From the NCBI RefSeq assembly GCF_030269485.1, contig NZ_BSTL01000013.1, positions 186,001-250,000 on the forward strand: a DNA stretch of 64,000 nt, written 5' to 3'. The notes below the pieces were generated by a model, which did not search any database, was not told the origin of the DNA, and worked only from the letters and a program-made list of their open reading frames with translations. This DNA comes from Actinoplanes sp. NBRC 103695. GTDB lineage: Bacteria; Actinomycetota; Actinomycetes; Mycobacteriales; Micromonosporaceae. Within the stretch, counting starts at the first letter, position 1, and the number at the start of each line of letters is the position of its first letter. This document shows, one piece after another, positions 31,419-40,668 of the stretch. Both the position numbers and the translations under genes were made by a program.

Positions 31419-31877
31419 CTACAGCGCCGCCAGGGTTGCTCGCCAGGCTGCCTGGTCGCGACGGTCACCGGGGCCCAGTTCCTCGGCGAAGACGACGGTG
31501 CCGCCCTCGTCGATGATGAAGGTGCCTCGGTTGGCGAAGCCGCCGGCGGTGTGGAAGACCTCGTACGCCTGGGCGACGCCCCCGTGCGGCCAGTAGTCGG
31601 CCAGGATCGGGAAGTCGAAGCCCTTGTCCATGGCCCACACCTTGTGCGCGTAGCTGGAGTCGACGCTCACCGCAAGGACCTGCACCCGTTCGTTCTGGTA
31701 CGCGGGCAGGTTTTCCGCCACCTCGGTCAGCTCACCCTGGCAGGTGCCGGTGAACGTGAACGGGTAGAAGACCAGCAGGACCGCCTTGCGACCGGCGAAG
31801 TCGTGGAGGCTGATCTCCTGGTTGTTCTGGTCCTTGAGGGTGAAGTCCGGCGCCTGGGCACCCACCGCCAGCGGCAT
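31419..31877 (-). CDS. peroxiredoxin (AhpE-like, 1-Cys type)
   Basis: 152 residues. APDFTLKDQNNQEISLHDFAGRKAVLLVFYPFTFTGTCQGE holds the peroxidatic Cys in the PxxxTxxC motif. A second resolving Cys is absent, as in AhpE. SVDSSYAHKVWAMDKGFDFPILAD and RGTFIIDEGGTVVFAE complete the thioredoxin fold. It would reduce peroxides with mycothiol or a thioredoxin-like donor. The ATG follows the DUF3052 stop without a gap, so the two genes are co-translated. Confidence 0.88.
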   Translation of the reverse strand: MPLAVGAQAPDFTLKDQNNQEISLHDFAGRKAVLLVFYPFTFTGTCQGELTEVAENLPAYQNERVQVLAVSVDSSYAHKVWAMDKGFDFPILADYWPHGGVAQAYEVFHTAGGFANRGTFIIDEGGTVVFAEELGPGDRRDQAAWRATLAAL

Positions 31878-32309
31878 CTACTTCTTCTTCGCTGCCCGTG
31901 GTGCGACCAGCCGCGCACCGGTCCAGTCCTTGCCGGCGTTCAGCGTGGACGTCTGTTGCAGTCCGGCTGTGGGCGCGGACTCGGTCACCTCGCTCGGCTC
32001 GACGTGTCCTTCGCGACCCGCCTTCGGGGTCAGCAACCAGACCACGCCTCCGTCGGCGAGGGGGTTCAGGGCGTCGGTGAGCAGTTCGAAAAGATCACCA
32101 TCACCGTCGCGGTACCACAACAGCACCGCGTCGACGACCTCATCGGTGTCCTCGTCGACCAAATCTCCCACGCGTTCGGTCAGGGCGTCACGGAGCTCTT
32201 CGTCGACATCGTCGTCGTAGCCCATCTCCATGACCACCATGTCCGGCTCGAGGCCGAACCGGTCCGCCAGGCTGCGTACGCCGTCGGCCTGACCAGCGGT
32301 CGCGCTCAC
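31878..32309 (-). CDS. DUF3052 family protein
   Basis: 143 residues. GVRSLADRFGLEPDMVVMEMGYDDDVDEELRDALTERVGDLVDEDTDEVVDAVLLWYRDGDGDLFELLTDALNPLADGGVVWLLTPKAGREGHVEPSEVTESAPTAGL is the highly acidic DUF3052 pattern found throughout actinobacteria next to an AhpE-type peroxiredoxin and near aceE, as here. The function is not established. The lysine-rich tail ends in KKK before TAG. GTG start. Confidence 0.85.
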   Translation of the reverse strand: MSATAGQADGVRSLADRFGLEPDMVVMEMGYDDDVDEELRDALTERVGDLVDEDTDEVVDAVLLWYRDGDGDLFELLTDALNPLADGGVVWLLTPKAGREGHVEPSEVTESAPTAGLQQTSTLNAGKDWTGARLVAPRAAKKK

Positions 32310-32403
32310 TGTCGAATTCCTCCCATGCGATTGCTCTTGACCCGGGGGTCAGTCCACACACTTGCAGGCCCGCGCGCAAGTGGCGCACCGAGTGTGTGGC
32401 AAT

Positions 32404-34650
32404 TTACCGCGCCAGCAGGGCGTGGGCACCCTGTGTGATGGCATCTTCACCAACCAGGACGTACGAGGCCGCTGGACCGAGGGGGACCAGGGAGTCGGCC
32501 GAAGCGATGAGTCTGGCGGATCCCACGAACCCGCCATCCACCAGGGCTGCCAGAACGCCCTCACCGACCCCGCCGGTGCGTCTGGTCTCGTCCACGATCA
32601 GGACCCGTCCGGTGGCTGCCGCCTCGCGCCGGAGGTCGGAAACCGGCAGCGGGGACAGCCAGCGAAGGTCCACCACGCGGGATCCGTACCCCTCCTTGGC
32701 GAGCCCGGCCGCGACCCGCAGCGACATCCGCAGGCCGTTGCCGTAGGTGATGATGGTCAGCGCGTCGGCCGCGCCGACCGGGTAGGTGCGGGCCCGCCCG
32801 ACCGGCACGTGCTGGTCGGCCCAGTCGGCTGGTTTGGGGTACGGCGCCAGCCACTCGTTGTCGCCCTGCTCGTACAGGTCACGGGTGTGGTAGAGCGCGA
32901 TCGGCTCGAGGAAGACGCACACGCTGCCGTCGACCGCCGCGGAGGCGACGCAGGACCGCAGCATGGCCGCCGCGTCGGCGGGCCGGGACGGCACGGCCAG
33001 CACCAGGCCGGGCACGTCGCGCAGCACGGCGACGGCGTTGTCGTTGTGGAAGTGGCCGCCGAATCCGGGCTGGTACGCGAGCCCGGCCACCCGCACGACC
33101 ATCGGGTTGCGGTACGCCCCCTGGGAGAAGAACGACAGCGTTGCCGCCTCGCCGCGCAGCTGGTCCTCGGCGTTGTGCAGGTAGGCCAGATATTGGATCT
33201 CCGGGATCGGCAGCCGCTCGCCCAGCCCGGGCCCGCGCAGGCCGGCGCCCAGCGCCAGCCCGAGGATGCTGGTCTCGTCGAGCAGGGTGTCGAAGACCCG
33301 GTCGCTGCCGAACCGCTCGCGCAGGTTCTTGGTGACCCCGTAGACGCCACCCTTGCGGGCGACGTCCTCGCCGAAGAGCTCCGCGCCGGGCTCGGCCAGC
33401 ATGGTGTCGGTGAGCGCGGCGTTGATGGTCTGCGCCAGGGTGAGCGGGCCGCCCTGCTCGGGCGGTTTGCCGCCGAAGACGCGGGCGCGCTCCTTGGCGC
33501 CGATGCCGGTGGCACGTGTGGTCGCGTCGGCGACGTGCCGGGCGGCGCGCAGGGGCCGGCGTGGGGCGAGCGGGGCGACCACGTCGGCGGCGGTGGCCAG
33601 CTTGGGCTCGCCGATCACGTCCTCGGCGACCTTGCGGACCTGCCAGCCGAGTTCGTCGTACCGGGCGATCAGCTCGTCGGGTTTGCTCTGGCCGGACTCG
33701 ACGAGCAGCCGCGCCGTCTGCACCAGGGGGTCGCGGGCCAGGTCGGCGGCGATCTCGTCGGCCGCGCGGTAGGCCACCTCGGCGTCCGCGCCGGCGTGGC
33801 CCATCAGCCGCACCATCGACAGGTGCAGAACGGCCGGCCGCCGATCGGCACGCACGAAGGAAGCGGCCGAAGCGGCCGCGTCGAAGACCGCCGCCACGTC
33901 GCAGCCGTCGGCGGAGAAGTAGCGCACCCCGGGCCGGCTGGAGAGCGCGGCGGCGACCCACCCGGACGGCGAGGGCACGCTGATGCCCCACCCGTTGTCC
34001 TCGCACACCAGGAGCAGCGGCAGATCCTGGCCGATGTGGCCGAGATATCCGGCGGCGTTCAGAGCGGTGGTCGCCGACGCGTGGTTGACCGAGGCGTCGC
34101 CGAAGGAGGCCACGACCAGCGCGTCCTCGCCGAGGACACGCGCCAGCCCGACGGCCCGCGGCAGGTGCGAGGCGACGGTCGAGGTGGTCGGGATGATGTG
34201 CAGGTCGGCGCGCCCGAAGACCTTGTGCCGGCCGCCGGCGATGGGCTCGAGCGACGAGGCCACGACGCCGCGCAGCACGTCCCGCGCCGCCTCGATCAGC
34301 CCGCCGGGTCCCTCGGCGGAGGCCCGGGCCAGGAAGAACCCGGCCGAGCGGTAGTGCAGCAGGGCCGGGTCGTCCGGGCGCAGGGCGGCCGCCACCGCCG
34401 CGTTGCCCTCGTGGCCGGAGGATCCGATCGTGTAGAAGCCCTCGTTGAAGCTGCGCAGCCAGCGCGCCGCGAGGTCGAGGTGGCGGCTGGTGAGCTGGGC
34501 GTCGAAGAGGTGCAGGGCCTGAGCTCCGGTGAGCGTGGAGCCGTCGCGCACGGGGTCGCCGGGAGCGCGACGCTCGGCGGGCGGCTCCAGGGCCGACACC
34601 GCGTCCCGGAATCGCTCGTCGAGGTTCTGCGGGGTGGTCACGGCGTCCAT
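32404..34650 (-). CDS. thiamine-dependent 2-oxoacid dehydrogenase E1, fused alpha and beta subunits
   Basis: 748 residues. The N-terminal half is the alpha part: RSFNEGFYTIGSSGHEGNAAVAAALRPDDPALLHYRS, then FGDASVNHASATTALN (GDxxxN thiamine-Mg site) and LMGHAGADAE. The C-terminal half is the beta part: LTLAQTINAALTDTMLAEPGAELFGEDVARKGGVYGVTKNL, GERLPIPEIQYLAYL, RNPMVVRVAG and the closing VLIVDETRRTGGVGEGVLAAL. Such fusions occur in branched-chain keto-acid dehydrogenases. It decarboxylates a 2-oxo acid and hands acyl to E2; the E2/E3 genes are not nearby. Divergent from yjbQ/aceE. Confidence 0.8.
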   Translation of the reverse strand: MDAVTTPQNLDERFRDAVSALEPPAERRAPGDPVRDGSTLTGAQALHLFDAQLTSRHLDLAARWLRSFNEGFYTIGSSGHEGNAAVAAALRPDDPALLHYRSAGFFLARASAEGPGGLIEAARDVLRGVVASSLEPIAGGRHKVFGRADLHIIPTTSTVASHLPRAVGLARVLGEDALVVASFGDASVNHASATTALNAAGYLGHIGQDLPLLLVCEDNGWGISVPSPSGWVAAALSSRPGVRYFSADGCDVAAVFDAAASAASFVRADRRPAVLHLSMVRLMGHAGADAEVAYRAADEIAADLARDPLVQTARLLVESGQSKPDELIARYDELGWQVRKVAEDVIGEPKLATAADVVAPLAPRRPLRAARHVADATTRATGIGAKERARVFGGKPPEQGGPLTLAQTINAALTDTMLAEPGAELFGEDVARKGGVYGVTKNLRERFGSDRVFDTLLDETSILGLALGAGLRGPGLGERLPIPEIQYLAYLHNAEDQLRGEAATLSFFSQGAYRNPMVVRVAGLAYQPGFGGHFHNDNAVAVLRDVPGLVLAVPSRPADAAAMLRSCVASAAVDGSVCVFLEPIALYHTRDLYEQGDNEWLAPYPKPADWADQHVPVGRARTYPVGAADALTIITYGNGLRMSLRVAAGLAKEGYGSRVVDLRWLSPLPVSDLRREAAATGRVLIVDETRRTGGVGEGVLAALVDGGFVGSARLIASADSLVPLGPAASYVLVGEDAITQGAHALLAR

Positions 34651-34757
34651 CGTTCCCGACCCACGCGAACCGCGCCAACGCTGTGGACAGTCACCGACAG
34701 TGCGAAGATCAGCCGGTTCGCCTGCGATCGACCACAATGTGATGCTGCACTCGTGGT

Positions 34758-34841
34758 GTGATCCTGCGGACTTTCTCGCTGGGTGTGCTCTGGCTCTCGC
34801 TGTCCGGAGTGGCCTTCCTCATCATCGACCTGTACTTCTAG
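34758..34841 (+). CDS. candidate 27-residue hydrophobic membrane peptide
   Basis: GTG-start frame of 27 residues ending TAG: VILRTFSLGVLWLSLSGVAFLIIDLYF. One long hydrophobic helix with a single basic residue near the N-terminus, as in small inner-membrane proteins. It ends directly before the GTG of the YjbQ gene, so the two starts and stops touch. No clear SD, so translation is uncertain; comparison in related genomes would decide. Confidence 0.4.
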   Translation: MILRTFSLGVLWLSLSGVAFLIIDLYF

Positions 34842-35249
34842 GTGATGCGCTCCGAGGTGATCACCATCCGCACCGGCGACCGGCCGGTGGTCCGGGACAT
34901 CACGCGCGAGGCCGCCGATTTCGTCCGCGACCTCGGCGACGGACTTCTGCACGTGTTCGTGCCGCACGCGACCGCCGGGCTGGCGATCATCGAGACCGGC
35001 GCGGGGTCGGACGACGACCTGCTCACGGCCATCGACGACCTGCTCCCGGCCGAGGACAGGTGGCGGCACCGGCACGGTTCGGAGGGTCACGGCCGCGACC
35101 ATGTGCTGCCGGCGTGGATCCCGCCGTACGCGACCCTGCCGGTGCTCGGCGGCCAGATCGCCTTCGGCACCTGGCAGTCGCTCTGCCTGGTCGATCCCAA
35201 CGGCGACAACCCCACCCGCCAGGTTCGTTTCAGTTTCATCAAGGGATAG
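34842..35249 (+). CDS. YjbQ/UPF0047 family protein (secondary thiamine-phosphate synthase type)
   Basis: 135 residues. GDGLLHVFVPHATAGLAIIETGAGSDDDLLTAIDDLLP, then RHRHGSEGHGRDHVLPAWIPPYATLPVLGGQIAFGTWQSLCLVDPNGDNPTRQV are the UPF0047 signatures (HATAGL, EGHGRDHVLP with His ligands, GTWQ). Relatives show weak thiamine-phosphate synthase activity, which would fit a place between two thiamine-diphosphate enzymes, but this is speculation. GTG or the next ATG starts the gene; the GTG directly follows a possible small peptide stop. Confidence 0.85.
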   Translation: MMRSEVITIRTGDRPVVRDITREAADFVRDLGDGLLHVFVPHATAGLAIIETGAGSDDDLLTAIDDLLPAEDRWRHRHGSEGHGRDHVLPAWIPPYATLPVLGGQIAFGTWQSLCLVDPNGDNPTRQVRFSFIKG

Positions 35250-35368
35250 TTACTGCCGAGTACGGCGGTCGGCGTGACGATGCGTACCGCCAGGGGGCAG
35301 GATGGGAGGCAACTCCGTGTGCCGCACACAATGCGGCGCGCGGCCGACACACGACAAGAGGACTGCCT

Positions 35369-38107
35369 GTGGCTACGGAACGCAAGCGCCCGGTGATCAG
35401 TGACGGCCTGCCGAGCCAGCTTCCGGACATCGACCCCGAAGAGACGAACGAGTGGGTCGAGTCGCTGGACGGGGTCATCGACGAACGCGGCGCCAAACGA
35501 GCCCGTTACGTGATGCTGCGCCTGCTGGAGCGGGCGCGCGAGCGGCAGGTCGGCGTTCCGCCGCTGACCTCCACCGACTACATCAACACGATCCCGCCCG
35601 AGCAGGAACCCTGGTTCCCCGGCGACGAGTTCGTCGAGCGGCGGATCCGGGCCTTCATCCGGTGGAACGCCGCGATGCTCGTGCACCGTGCGCAGCGCCC
35701 CGAGATCGGTGTCGGCGGCCACATCTCGACGTACGCGTCCTCCGCCTCGCTGTACGAGGTCGGCATGAACCACTTCTTCCGGGGCAAGGACCACCCCGGC
35801 GGTGGAGATCACATCTTCTTCCAGGGCCACGCCTCCCCCGGCATGTACGCCCGGGCGTTCCTCGAGGGCCGGCTGAGCGAGAACCAGCTGGACGGGTTCC
35901 GCCAGGAGCTGTCCCACCAGGGCGGCGGGCTGCCGTCGTACCCGCACCCCCGGCTGATGCCGAACTTCTGGGAGTTCCCGACGGTCAGCATGGGTCTCGG
36001 CCCGCTGAACGCGATCTACCAGGCCCGGTTCAACCGCTACCTGCACAACCGCAACATCAAGGACACCAGCCAGCAGCACGTCTGGGCGTTCCTCGGCGAC
36101 GGTGAGATGGACGAGGTCGAGTCGCTCGGCGCGATCGGCCTGGCCGCCCGCGAGGAGCTCGACAACCTCACCTTCGTGATCAACTGCAACCTGCAGCGGC
36201 TGGACGGCCCGGTCCGCGGCAACGGCAAGGTGATCCAGGAGCTGGAGTCGTTCTTCCGCGGCGCCGGCTGGAACGTGATCAAGGTCGTCTGGGGCCGGGA
36301 GTGGGATCCGCTGCTCGCCGCGGACACCGACGGCGCGCTGGTCAACCTGATGAACGTGACGCCGGACGGCGACTACCAGACCTACAAGGGCGAGTCCGGC
36401 GGGTACGTCCGGGACAACTTCTTCGGCCGCGACCCGCGCACGCTGAAGCTGGTCGAGGGCATGAACGACGACCAGATCTGGCAGCTCAAGCGCGGCGGTC
36501 ACGACTACCGGAAGCTGTACGCGGCGTACAAGGCGGCCACCGAGCACACCGGCCAGCCGACCGTGATCCTGGCCAAGACCATCAAGGGCTGGACGCTGGG
36601 CTCGCACTTCGAGGCCCGCAACGCCACGCACCAGATGAAGAAGCTGACCCTGGACGACCTCAAGCAGTTCCGGGACCGGCTCTACCTCGACATCCCGGAC
36701 TCGAAGCTGGAGGAGAACCCCTACCTCCCGCCGTACTTCCACCCGGGCGAGAACTCCGACGAGATGCAGTACCTCCAGCAGCGCCGCAAGGAGCTGGGTG
36801 GTTACCTGCCGTCGCGCCGGACGACGACGATCCCGCTGGCGATCCCGCCGTCGGAGAGCTTCAGCGGCGTCAAGCGCGGCTCGGGCAAGCAGAAGATCGC
36901 CACCACGATGGCCTTCGTCCGCCTGCTCAAGGACATCATGAAGGACAAGGACTTCGGCGCGCGCTGGGTGCCGATCATTCCGGACGAGGCGCGTACGTTC
37001 GGCATGGACTCGCTGTTCCCGACCCGCAAGATCTACTCGCCGCACGGCCAGACCTACACCTCCGTGGACCGGGATCTGTTCCTGTCCTACAAGGAGGCGA
37101 CGAACGGCCAGATCCTGCACGAGGGCATCAACGAGGCCGGCTCCACGGCCAGCTTCATCGCCGCCGGCACGGCGTACGCGACGCACGGCGAGCCGATGAT
37201 CCCGCTGTACATCTTCTACTCGATGTTCGGCTTCCAGCGGACCGCGGACGAGCTGTGGGCGGCCGCCGACCAGATGACCCGCGGCTTCCTGCTCGGCGCG
37301 ACCGCCGGCCGGACCACGCTGAACGGCGAGGGCCTGCAGCACGAGGACGGGCACTCGCTGCTGATCGCGGCGACCAACCCGGCCGTGGTGGCCTACGATC
37401 CGGCGTTCGCGTTCGAGATCGCGCACATCATGGAGAACGGCCTGCACCGGATGTACGGCGAGAAGCAGGAGAACGTCTTCTACTACCTCACCATCTACAA
37501 CGAGCCGATCCTGCAGCCCGCGGAGCCGGCCGACGTGGACGCGGACGGCATCCTCAGGGGCATCTACAAGTACTCCCCCGCGCCGGAGGACAGCGGGGTT
37601 CCGGCGCAGATCCTGTCGTCCGGCAGCAGCATGGGCTGGGCGCTCAAGGCGCAGCAGCTGCTCGCCCAGGACTGGGGTGTCAGCGCGAACGTCTGGTCGG
37701 TGACCTCCTGGACCGAGCTGCGGCGCGACGCCATCGAGGTCGAGGAGCACAACCTCCTGCACGTGGGCGACCAGCCGCGGAAGCCGTACATCCAGCAGAA
37801 GCTGGAGGGCCACGAGGGCCCGGTCGTCGCGGTCAGTGACTTCATGCGGGCGGTCCCCGACCTGATCAGCCGCTGGGTGCCGGGCGACTACACCTCGCTG
37901 GGCACGGACGGCTTCGGCATGAGCGACACCCGGCACGCTCTGCGCCGGCACTTCCACGTCGACGCCGAGTCGGTGACCGTGGCCACGCTGCGCCAGCTCG
38001 CGCTGCGCGGCAAGGTCCCGGCGCACGTCCCGGCCGAGGCCGCGCAGAAGTACGCGATCGACGACGTGAACGCGGCGCCGGTCGGCGAGACCGGCGGCGA
38101 CAGCTAG
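35369..38107 (+). CDS. aceE: pyruvate dehydrogenase E1, homodimeric type
   Basis: 912 residues, near the family length. IGVGGHISTYASSASLYEVGMNHFFRG, HIFFQGHASPGMYARAFLEGRL, then FLGDGEMDEVESLGAIGLAAREELDNLTFVINCNLQRLDGPVRGNGKVIQELE is the GDG-to-N thiamine-diphosphate site, and LHEGINEAGSTASFIAAGTAYATHGEPMIPLYIFYSMFGFQRTADE is the Pyr-domain core. It decarboxylates pyruvate for acetyl-CoA formation with an E2 encoded elsewhere. GTG start with GAGGAC about eight bases before it; longer frames run through yjbQ. The C-terminal codons are part of a duplicated 29-bp sequence, and a terminator follows. Confidence 0.95.
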   Translation: MATERKRPVISDGLPSQLPDIDPEETNEWVESLDGVIDERGAKRARYVMLRLLERARERQVGVPPLTSTDYINTIPPEQEPWFPGDEFVERRIRAFIRWNAAMLVHRAQRPEIGVGGHISTYASSASLYEVGMNHFFRGKDHPGGGDHIFFQGHASPGMYARAFLEGRLSENQLDGFRQELSHQGGGLPSYPHPRLMPNFWEFPTVSMGLGPLNAIYQARFNRYLHNRNIKDTSQQHVWAFLGDGEMDEVESLGAIGLAAREELDNLTFVINCNLQRLDGPVRGNGKVIQELESFFRGAGWNVIKVVWGREWDPLLAADTDGALVNLMNVTPDGDYQTYKGESGGYVRDNFFGRDPRTLKLVEGMNDDQIWQLKRGGHDYRKLYAAYKAATEHTGQPTVILAKTIKGWTLGSHFEARNATHQMKKLTLDDLKQFRDRLYLDIPDSKLEENPYLPPYFHPGENSDEMQYLQQRRKELGGYLPSRRTTTIPLAIPPSESFSGVKRGSGKQKIATTMAFVRLLKDIMKDKDFGARWVPIIPDEARTFGMDSLFPTRKIYSPHGQTYTSVDRDLFLSYKEATNGQILHEGINEAGSTASFIAAGTAYATHGEPMIPLYIFYSMFGFQRTADELWAAADQMTRGFLLGATAGRTTLNGEGLQHEDGHSLLIAATNPAVVAYDPAFAFEIAHIMENGLHRMYGEKQENVFYYLTIYNEPILQPAEPADVDADGILRGIYKYSPAPEDSGVPAQILSSGSSMGWALKAQQLLAQDWGVSANVWSVTSWTELRRDAIEVEEHNLLHVGDQPRKPYIQQKLEGHEGPVVAVSDFMRAVPDLISRWVPGDYTSLGTDGFGMSDTRHALRRHFHVDAESVTVATLRQLALRGKVPAHVPAEAAQKYAIDDVNAAPVGETGGDS

Positions 38108-38150
38108 GCGGCGACAGCCCAGCCGGTCGGCGAGACCGGCGGCGACAGCT
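38077..38150 (+). repeat. 29-bp direct repeat at the aceE stop codon
   Basis: Two perfect copies of a GC-rich sequence starting GCCGGTCGGCGAGACCGGCG lie at 38077-38105 and 38122-38150, a 45-bp period. The first covers the last codons and the start of TAG; the second follows in the 3' untranslated stretch. Confidence 0.9.
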
Positions 38151-38165
38151 GGCTCGTCATACTGG

Positions 38166-38202
38166 GCGCGGGTTCTTCCGGGAACCCGCGCTCAGTTATT
38201 TT
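38166..38202 (+). terminator. factor-independent terminator of aceE
   Basis: GCGCGGGTTC and GAACCCGCGC form a perfect 10-bp stem with a six-base loop, followed within five bases by TTATTTT. It lies after the duplicated aceE tail and before the chemoreceptor gene. Confidence 0.85.
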
Positions 38203-38225
38203 CCGGTTGCGCCGATTAGGCGGTC

Positions 38226-40343
38226 ATGGCGCAGATCCGGCATAAGCTCCTGGCACTCGGTCTCGGCGGGGTGCTCGGCACCGCCGGGGTACTGCTCGGG
38301 GTCGGGGCGTGGCAGAGCGGCTCCTTCGCGGACGACGCCGAGGCCAACGTCACCCAGCTCACCTCTGAGGACCTCACCCGGACCGCCCAGGACCAGGGGC
38401 GGCTGATCGCCACGGTCGGTGACGAGATCCAGAACCGGGTTCAGCGGAACACGGCCACCGTGACGAAGGTGCTCGCCGAGCGCGGTGGCGCCGGGTTCAC
38501 CGATCAGAGCGTCGCGTGGACCGCCACCAACCAGTTCACCCAGGCCAAGACCGACGTGCGGCTGCCCCGGATGACCATCGGCGGTCAGTGGCTGGGCCAG
38601 AACACCAGCCTGCGCCGGGAGACGCCGTACGTGGACGACGTGACGTCGCTGGTGGGTGGGACGGTCACCGTCTTCCAGCGGATGAACGACGCCGGCGACC
38701 TGCTGCGTGTCGCGACGAATGTGAAGGCCAAGACCGGGTTGCGGGCGATCGGCACGTACATCCCGGCGGTCGGCGCGGACGGCTCCCCGAACGCGGTGGC
38801 GGCGGCGATCAAGGCGGGCAAGTCGTACCGCGGCGTGGCCCAGGTGGTCGACACCTGGTACATCACGGTGTACGACCCGCTCAAGGACGCGTCCGGGCGG
38901 GTGATCGGCGCCCTGTACTTCGGCGTGCCGCAGGCGGAGGCGCTGAAGAACCTGACCGCGGCGATCTCGGCCAGCGAGGTTCGCGAGAACGGCTGGGTCA
39001 CGGTCTACAGCACGGCGAAGGCGGACGCCGGGCGGCTCATCGCCTCCAGCTTGGACGACACCACCGGACGGACGGGTCTGGACGCGGTGGACGCCGACGG
39101 CGTGCGCTACGTCGAGCAGATCGTCGGCCAGGCGCCCAAGCTCGCCGACGGTGCCACCTGGCAGGCCACGTTCAAGCTGCCCGGGGCGGGCGGCGCACCG
39201 GCCGGGGACACGACGACCACGGTCGCCTTCTACGCGCCGTACTCGTGGGCGATCACCGTGGGTGGCTACGACGGTGACACCACCGGCGCGGCGGACGCGG
39301 TCCGGGACGGCAGCCGCGACATGATCATCGTCTTCGTCGTCGCCGCGCTGCTGCTGGCCGTGGTGGGCGGCACGGTGGCCGCCCTGCAGGCGAGCCGGAT
39401 CTCCGGCCGGTTGAACGCGCTGACCCGCGCGCTGGACCGGCTGGCCGGGCGGGACCTGACCGTCCGGCTGGGCCTGGGCGGCACGGACGAGATCGGGCGG
39501 GCCGGTGCGGCACTGGACAGCGCGGTGGCCGAACTGCGCGAGGTGATGGTCGAGGTGACCGGAGCATCCCAGGGTGTGTCCCGGTCGGCCGGCGAGATCA
39601 AATCCACCGGCACCGAGCTGACCGCGTCGGTGGAACGGGCGTCGGGGCGGGCGGGCTCGGTGTCCACCGCGGCCGACGGCGTGTCCCAGGCGGTGCAGAC
39701 CGTCGCCTCGGGCGCCGAGGAGATGGGCGCCTCGATCGGCGAGATCTCCAACAACGCGCAGGAGGCGGCGAAGGTCGGCCGGGCCGGGGTGGACCTGACC
39801 ACCTCCGCGACCGGCGTCATCGAGGAGCTGCGCACGTCGACCACCAAGATCGCGGACGTGGTGCGGCTGATCGCCAGCATCGCCGAGCAGACCAACCTGC
39901 TGGCCCTGAACGCCACCATCGAGGCGGCCCGGGCGGGCGACCTGGGCAAGGGGTTCGCGGTCGTCGCCGGGGAGGTCAAGGACCTCGCCCAGGAAACCGC
40001 CAAAGCCACCGAGGACGTCACCACGCGGGTCACCGCGATCGAGGGCGACACCGCGCGGGTGGTGACCGCGATCGACCGGATCACCGCGGCGATCGGGCAG
40101 GTCAACGAGTTCCAGACGGCCATCGCCGCCGCGGTCGAGGAGCAGGCGGCGACCACCGCGGAGATGAGCCGGAACATCAACGAGGTGGCCACCGGCAGCC
40201 TGGACATCGCCGGGAGTATCGGCGAGGTCAGCTCGGCGGTGGAGAGCACCCGCTCGGCCGCCACGGTGTCGCACCGGGCGGCCGAGGAGCTGAACGGCAC
40301 CGCTCAGCGACTCTCCGGCCTGGTCAGCCGGTTTACCGTCTGA
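38226..40343 (+). CDS. methyl-accepting chemotaxis protein with extracellular Cache-type domain
   Basis: 705 residues. An N-terminal membrane helix (about 7-28) is followed by a periplasmic-side sensor (about 30-350) with Cache features: VTSLVGGTVTVFQRMNDAGDLLRVATNVKAKTGLRAIGTYIPA and YDPLKDASGRVIGALYFGVPQ. A second membrane helix (about 360-382) leads to HAMP (ISGRLNALTRALDRLAGRDLTVRL) and the signalling domain, with IASIAEQTNLLALNATIEAARAGDLGKGFAVVAGEVKDLAQET at its tip. It would signal to CheA and the motor, or an equivalent system. Its last 40 bp overlap the opposite ArsR gene. Confidence 0.9.
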   Translation: MAQIRHKLLALGLGGVLGTAGVLLGVGAWQSGSFADDAEANVTQLTSEDLTRTAQDQGRLIATVGDEIQNRVQRNTATVTKVLAERGGAGFTDQSVAWTATNQFTQAKTDVRLPRMTIGGQWLGQNTSLRRETPYVDDVTSLVGGTVTVFQRMNDAGDLLRVATNVKAKTGLRAIGTYIPAVGADGSPNAVAAAIKAGKSYRGVAQVVDTWYITVYDPLKDASGRVIGALYFGVPQAEALKNLTAAISASEVRENGWVTVYSTAKADAGRLIASSLDDTTGRTGLDAVDADGVRYVEQIVGQAPKLADGATWQATFKLPGAGGAPAGDTTTTVAFYAPYSWAITVGGYDGDTTGAADAVRDGSRDMIIVFVVAALLLAVVGGTVAALQASRISGRLNALTRALDRLAGRDLTVRLGLGGTDEIGRAGAALDSAVAELREVMVEVTGASQGVSRSAGEIKSTGTELTASVERASGRAGSVSTAADGVSQAVQTVASGAEEMGASIGEISNNAQEAAKVGRAGVDLTTSATGVIEELRTSTTKIADVVRLIASIAEQTNLLALNATIEAARAGDLGKGFAVVAGEVKDLAQETAKATEDVTTRVTAIEGDTARVVTAIDRITAAIGQVNEFQTAIAAAVEEQAATTAEMSRNINEVATGSLDIAGSIGEVSSAVESTRSAATVSHRAAEELNGTAQRLSGLVSRFTV

Positions 40344-40654
40344 GCCTGGAGATGCGCGTCGAGCCGGTCGAGGTTCACGTCCCAGAACTCGCGGTAGTGG
40401 TCGACCCAGTCGGCGGCCGGGCGTAGCGACCCGGCCTCCAACCGGCACGGCCGCCACTGCGCCGCCCGCCCGCGGGAAATCAGGCCGGCCCGCTCCAGCA
40501 CCTTGAGGTGCTTGGAGATGGCCGGCAGCGACAGGTCGAACGGCTCGGCCAGCTGACCGACGGTGGCCTCACCCTCGGCGAGGCGGGCCAGGATCGCCCG
40601 GCGGGTCGGGTCGGCGAGCGCCGCGAAGACCACGCTCAAAGGATCCGTTGCCAC
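40304..40654 (-). CDS. ArsR family transcriptional regulator
   Basis: 116 residues. VVFAALADPTRRAILARLAEGEATVGQLAEPFDLSLPAISKHLKVLERAGLISRGRAAQWRPCRLEAGSLRPAADWV is the winged helix with SxPAISKHLKVLExAGLI. There is no CxC metal site, so it is probably of the ArsR group that regulates SRPBCC/DHFR-type genes. GTG start. The DHFR-like gene lies 73 bases upstream in the same direction; the gap holds tandem repeats. The 3' end overlaps the chemoreceptor gene tail to tail by 40 bp. Confidence 0.85.
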   Translation of the reverse strand: MATDPLSVVFAALADPTRRAILARLAEGEATVGQLAEPFDLSLPAISKHLKVLERAGLISRGRAAQWRPCRLEAGSLRPAADWVDHYREFWDVNLDRLDAHLQAQTVNRLTRPESR

Positions 40655-40668
40655 GCGGGCTCACCCCC

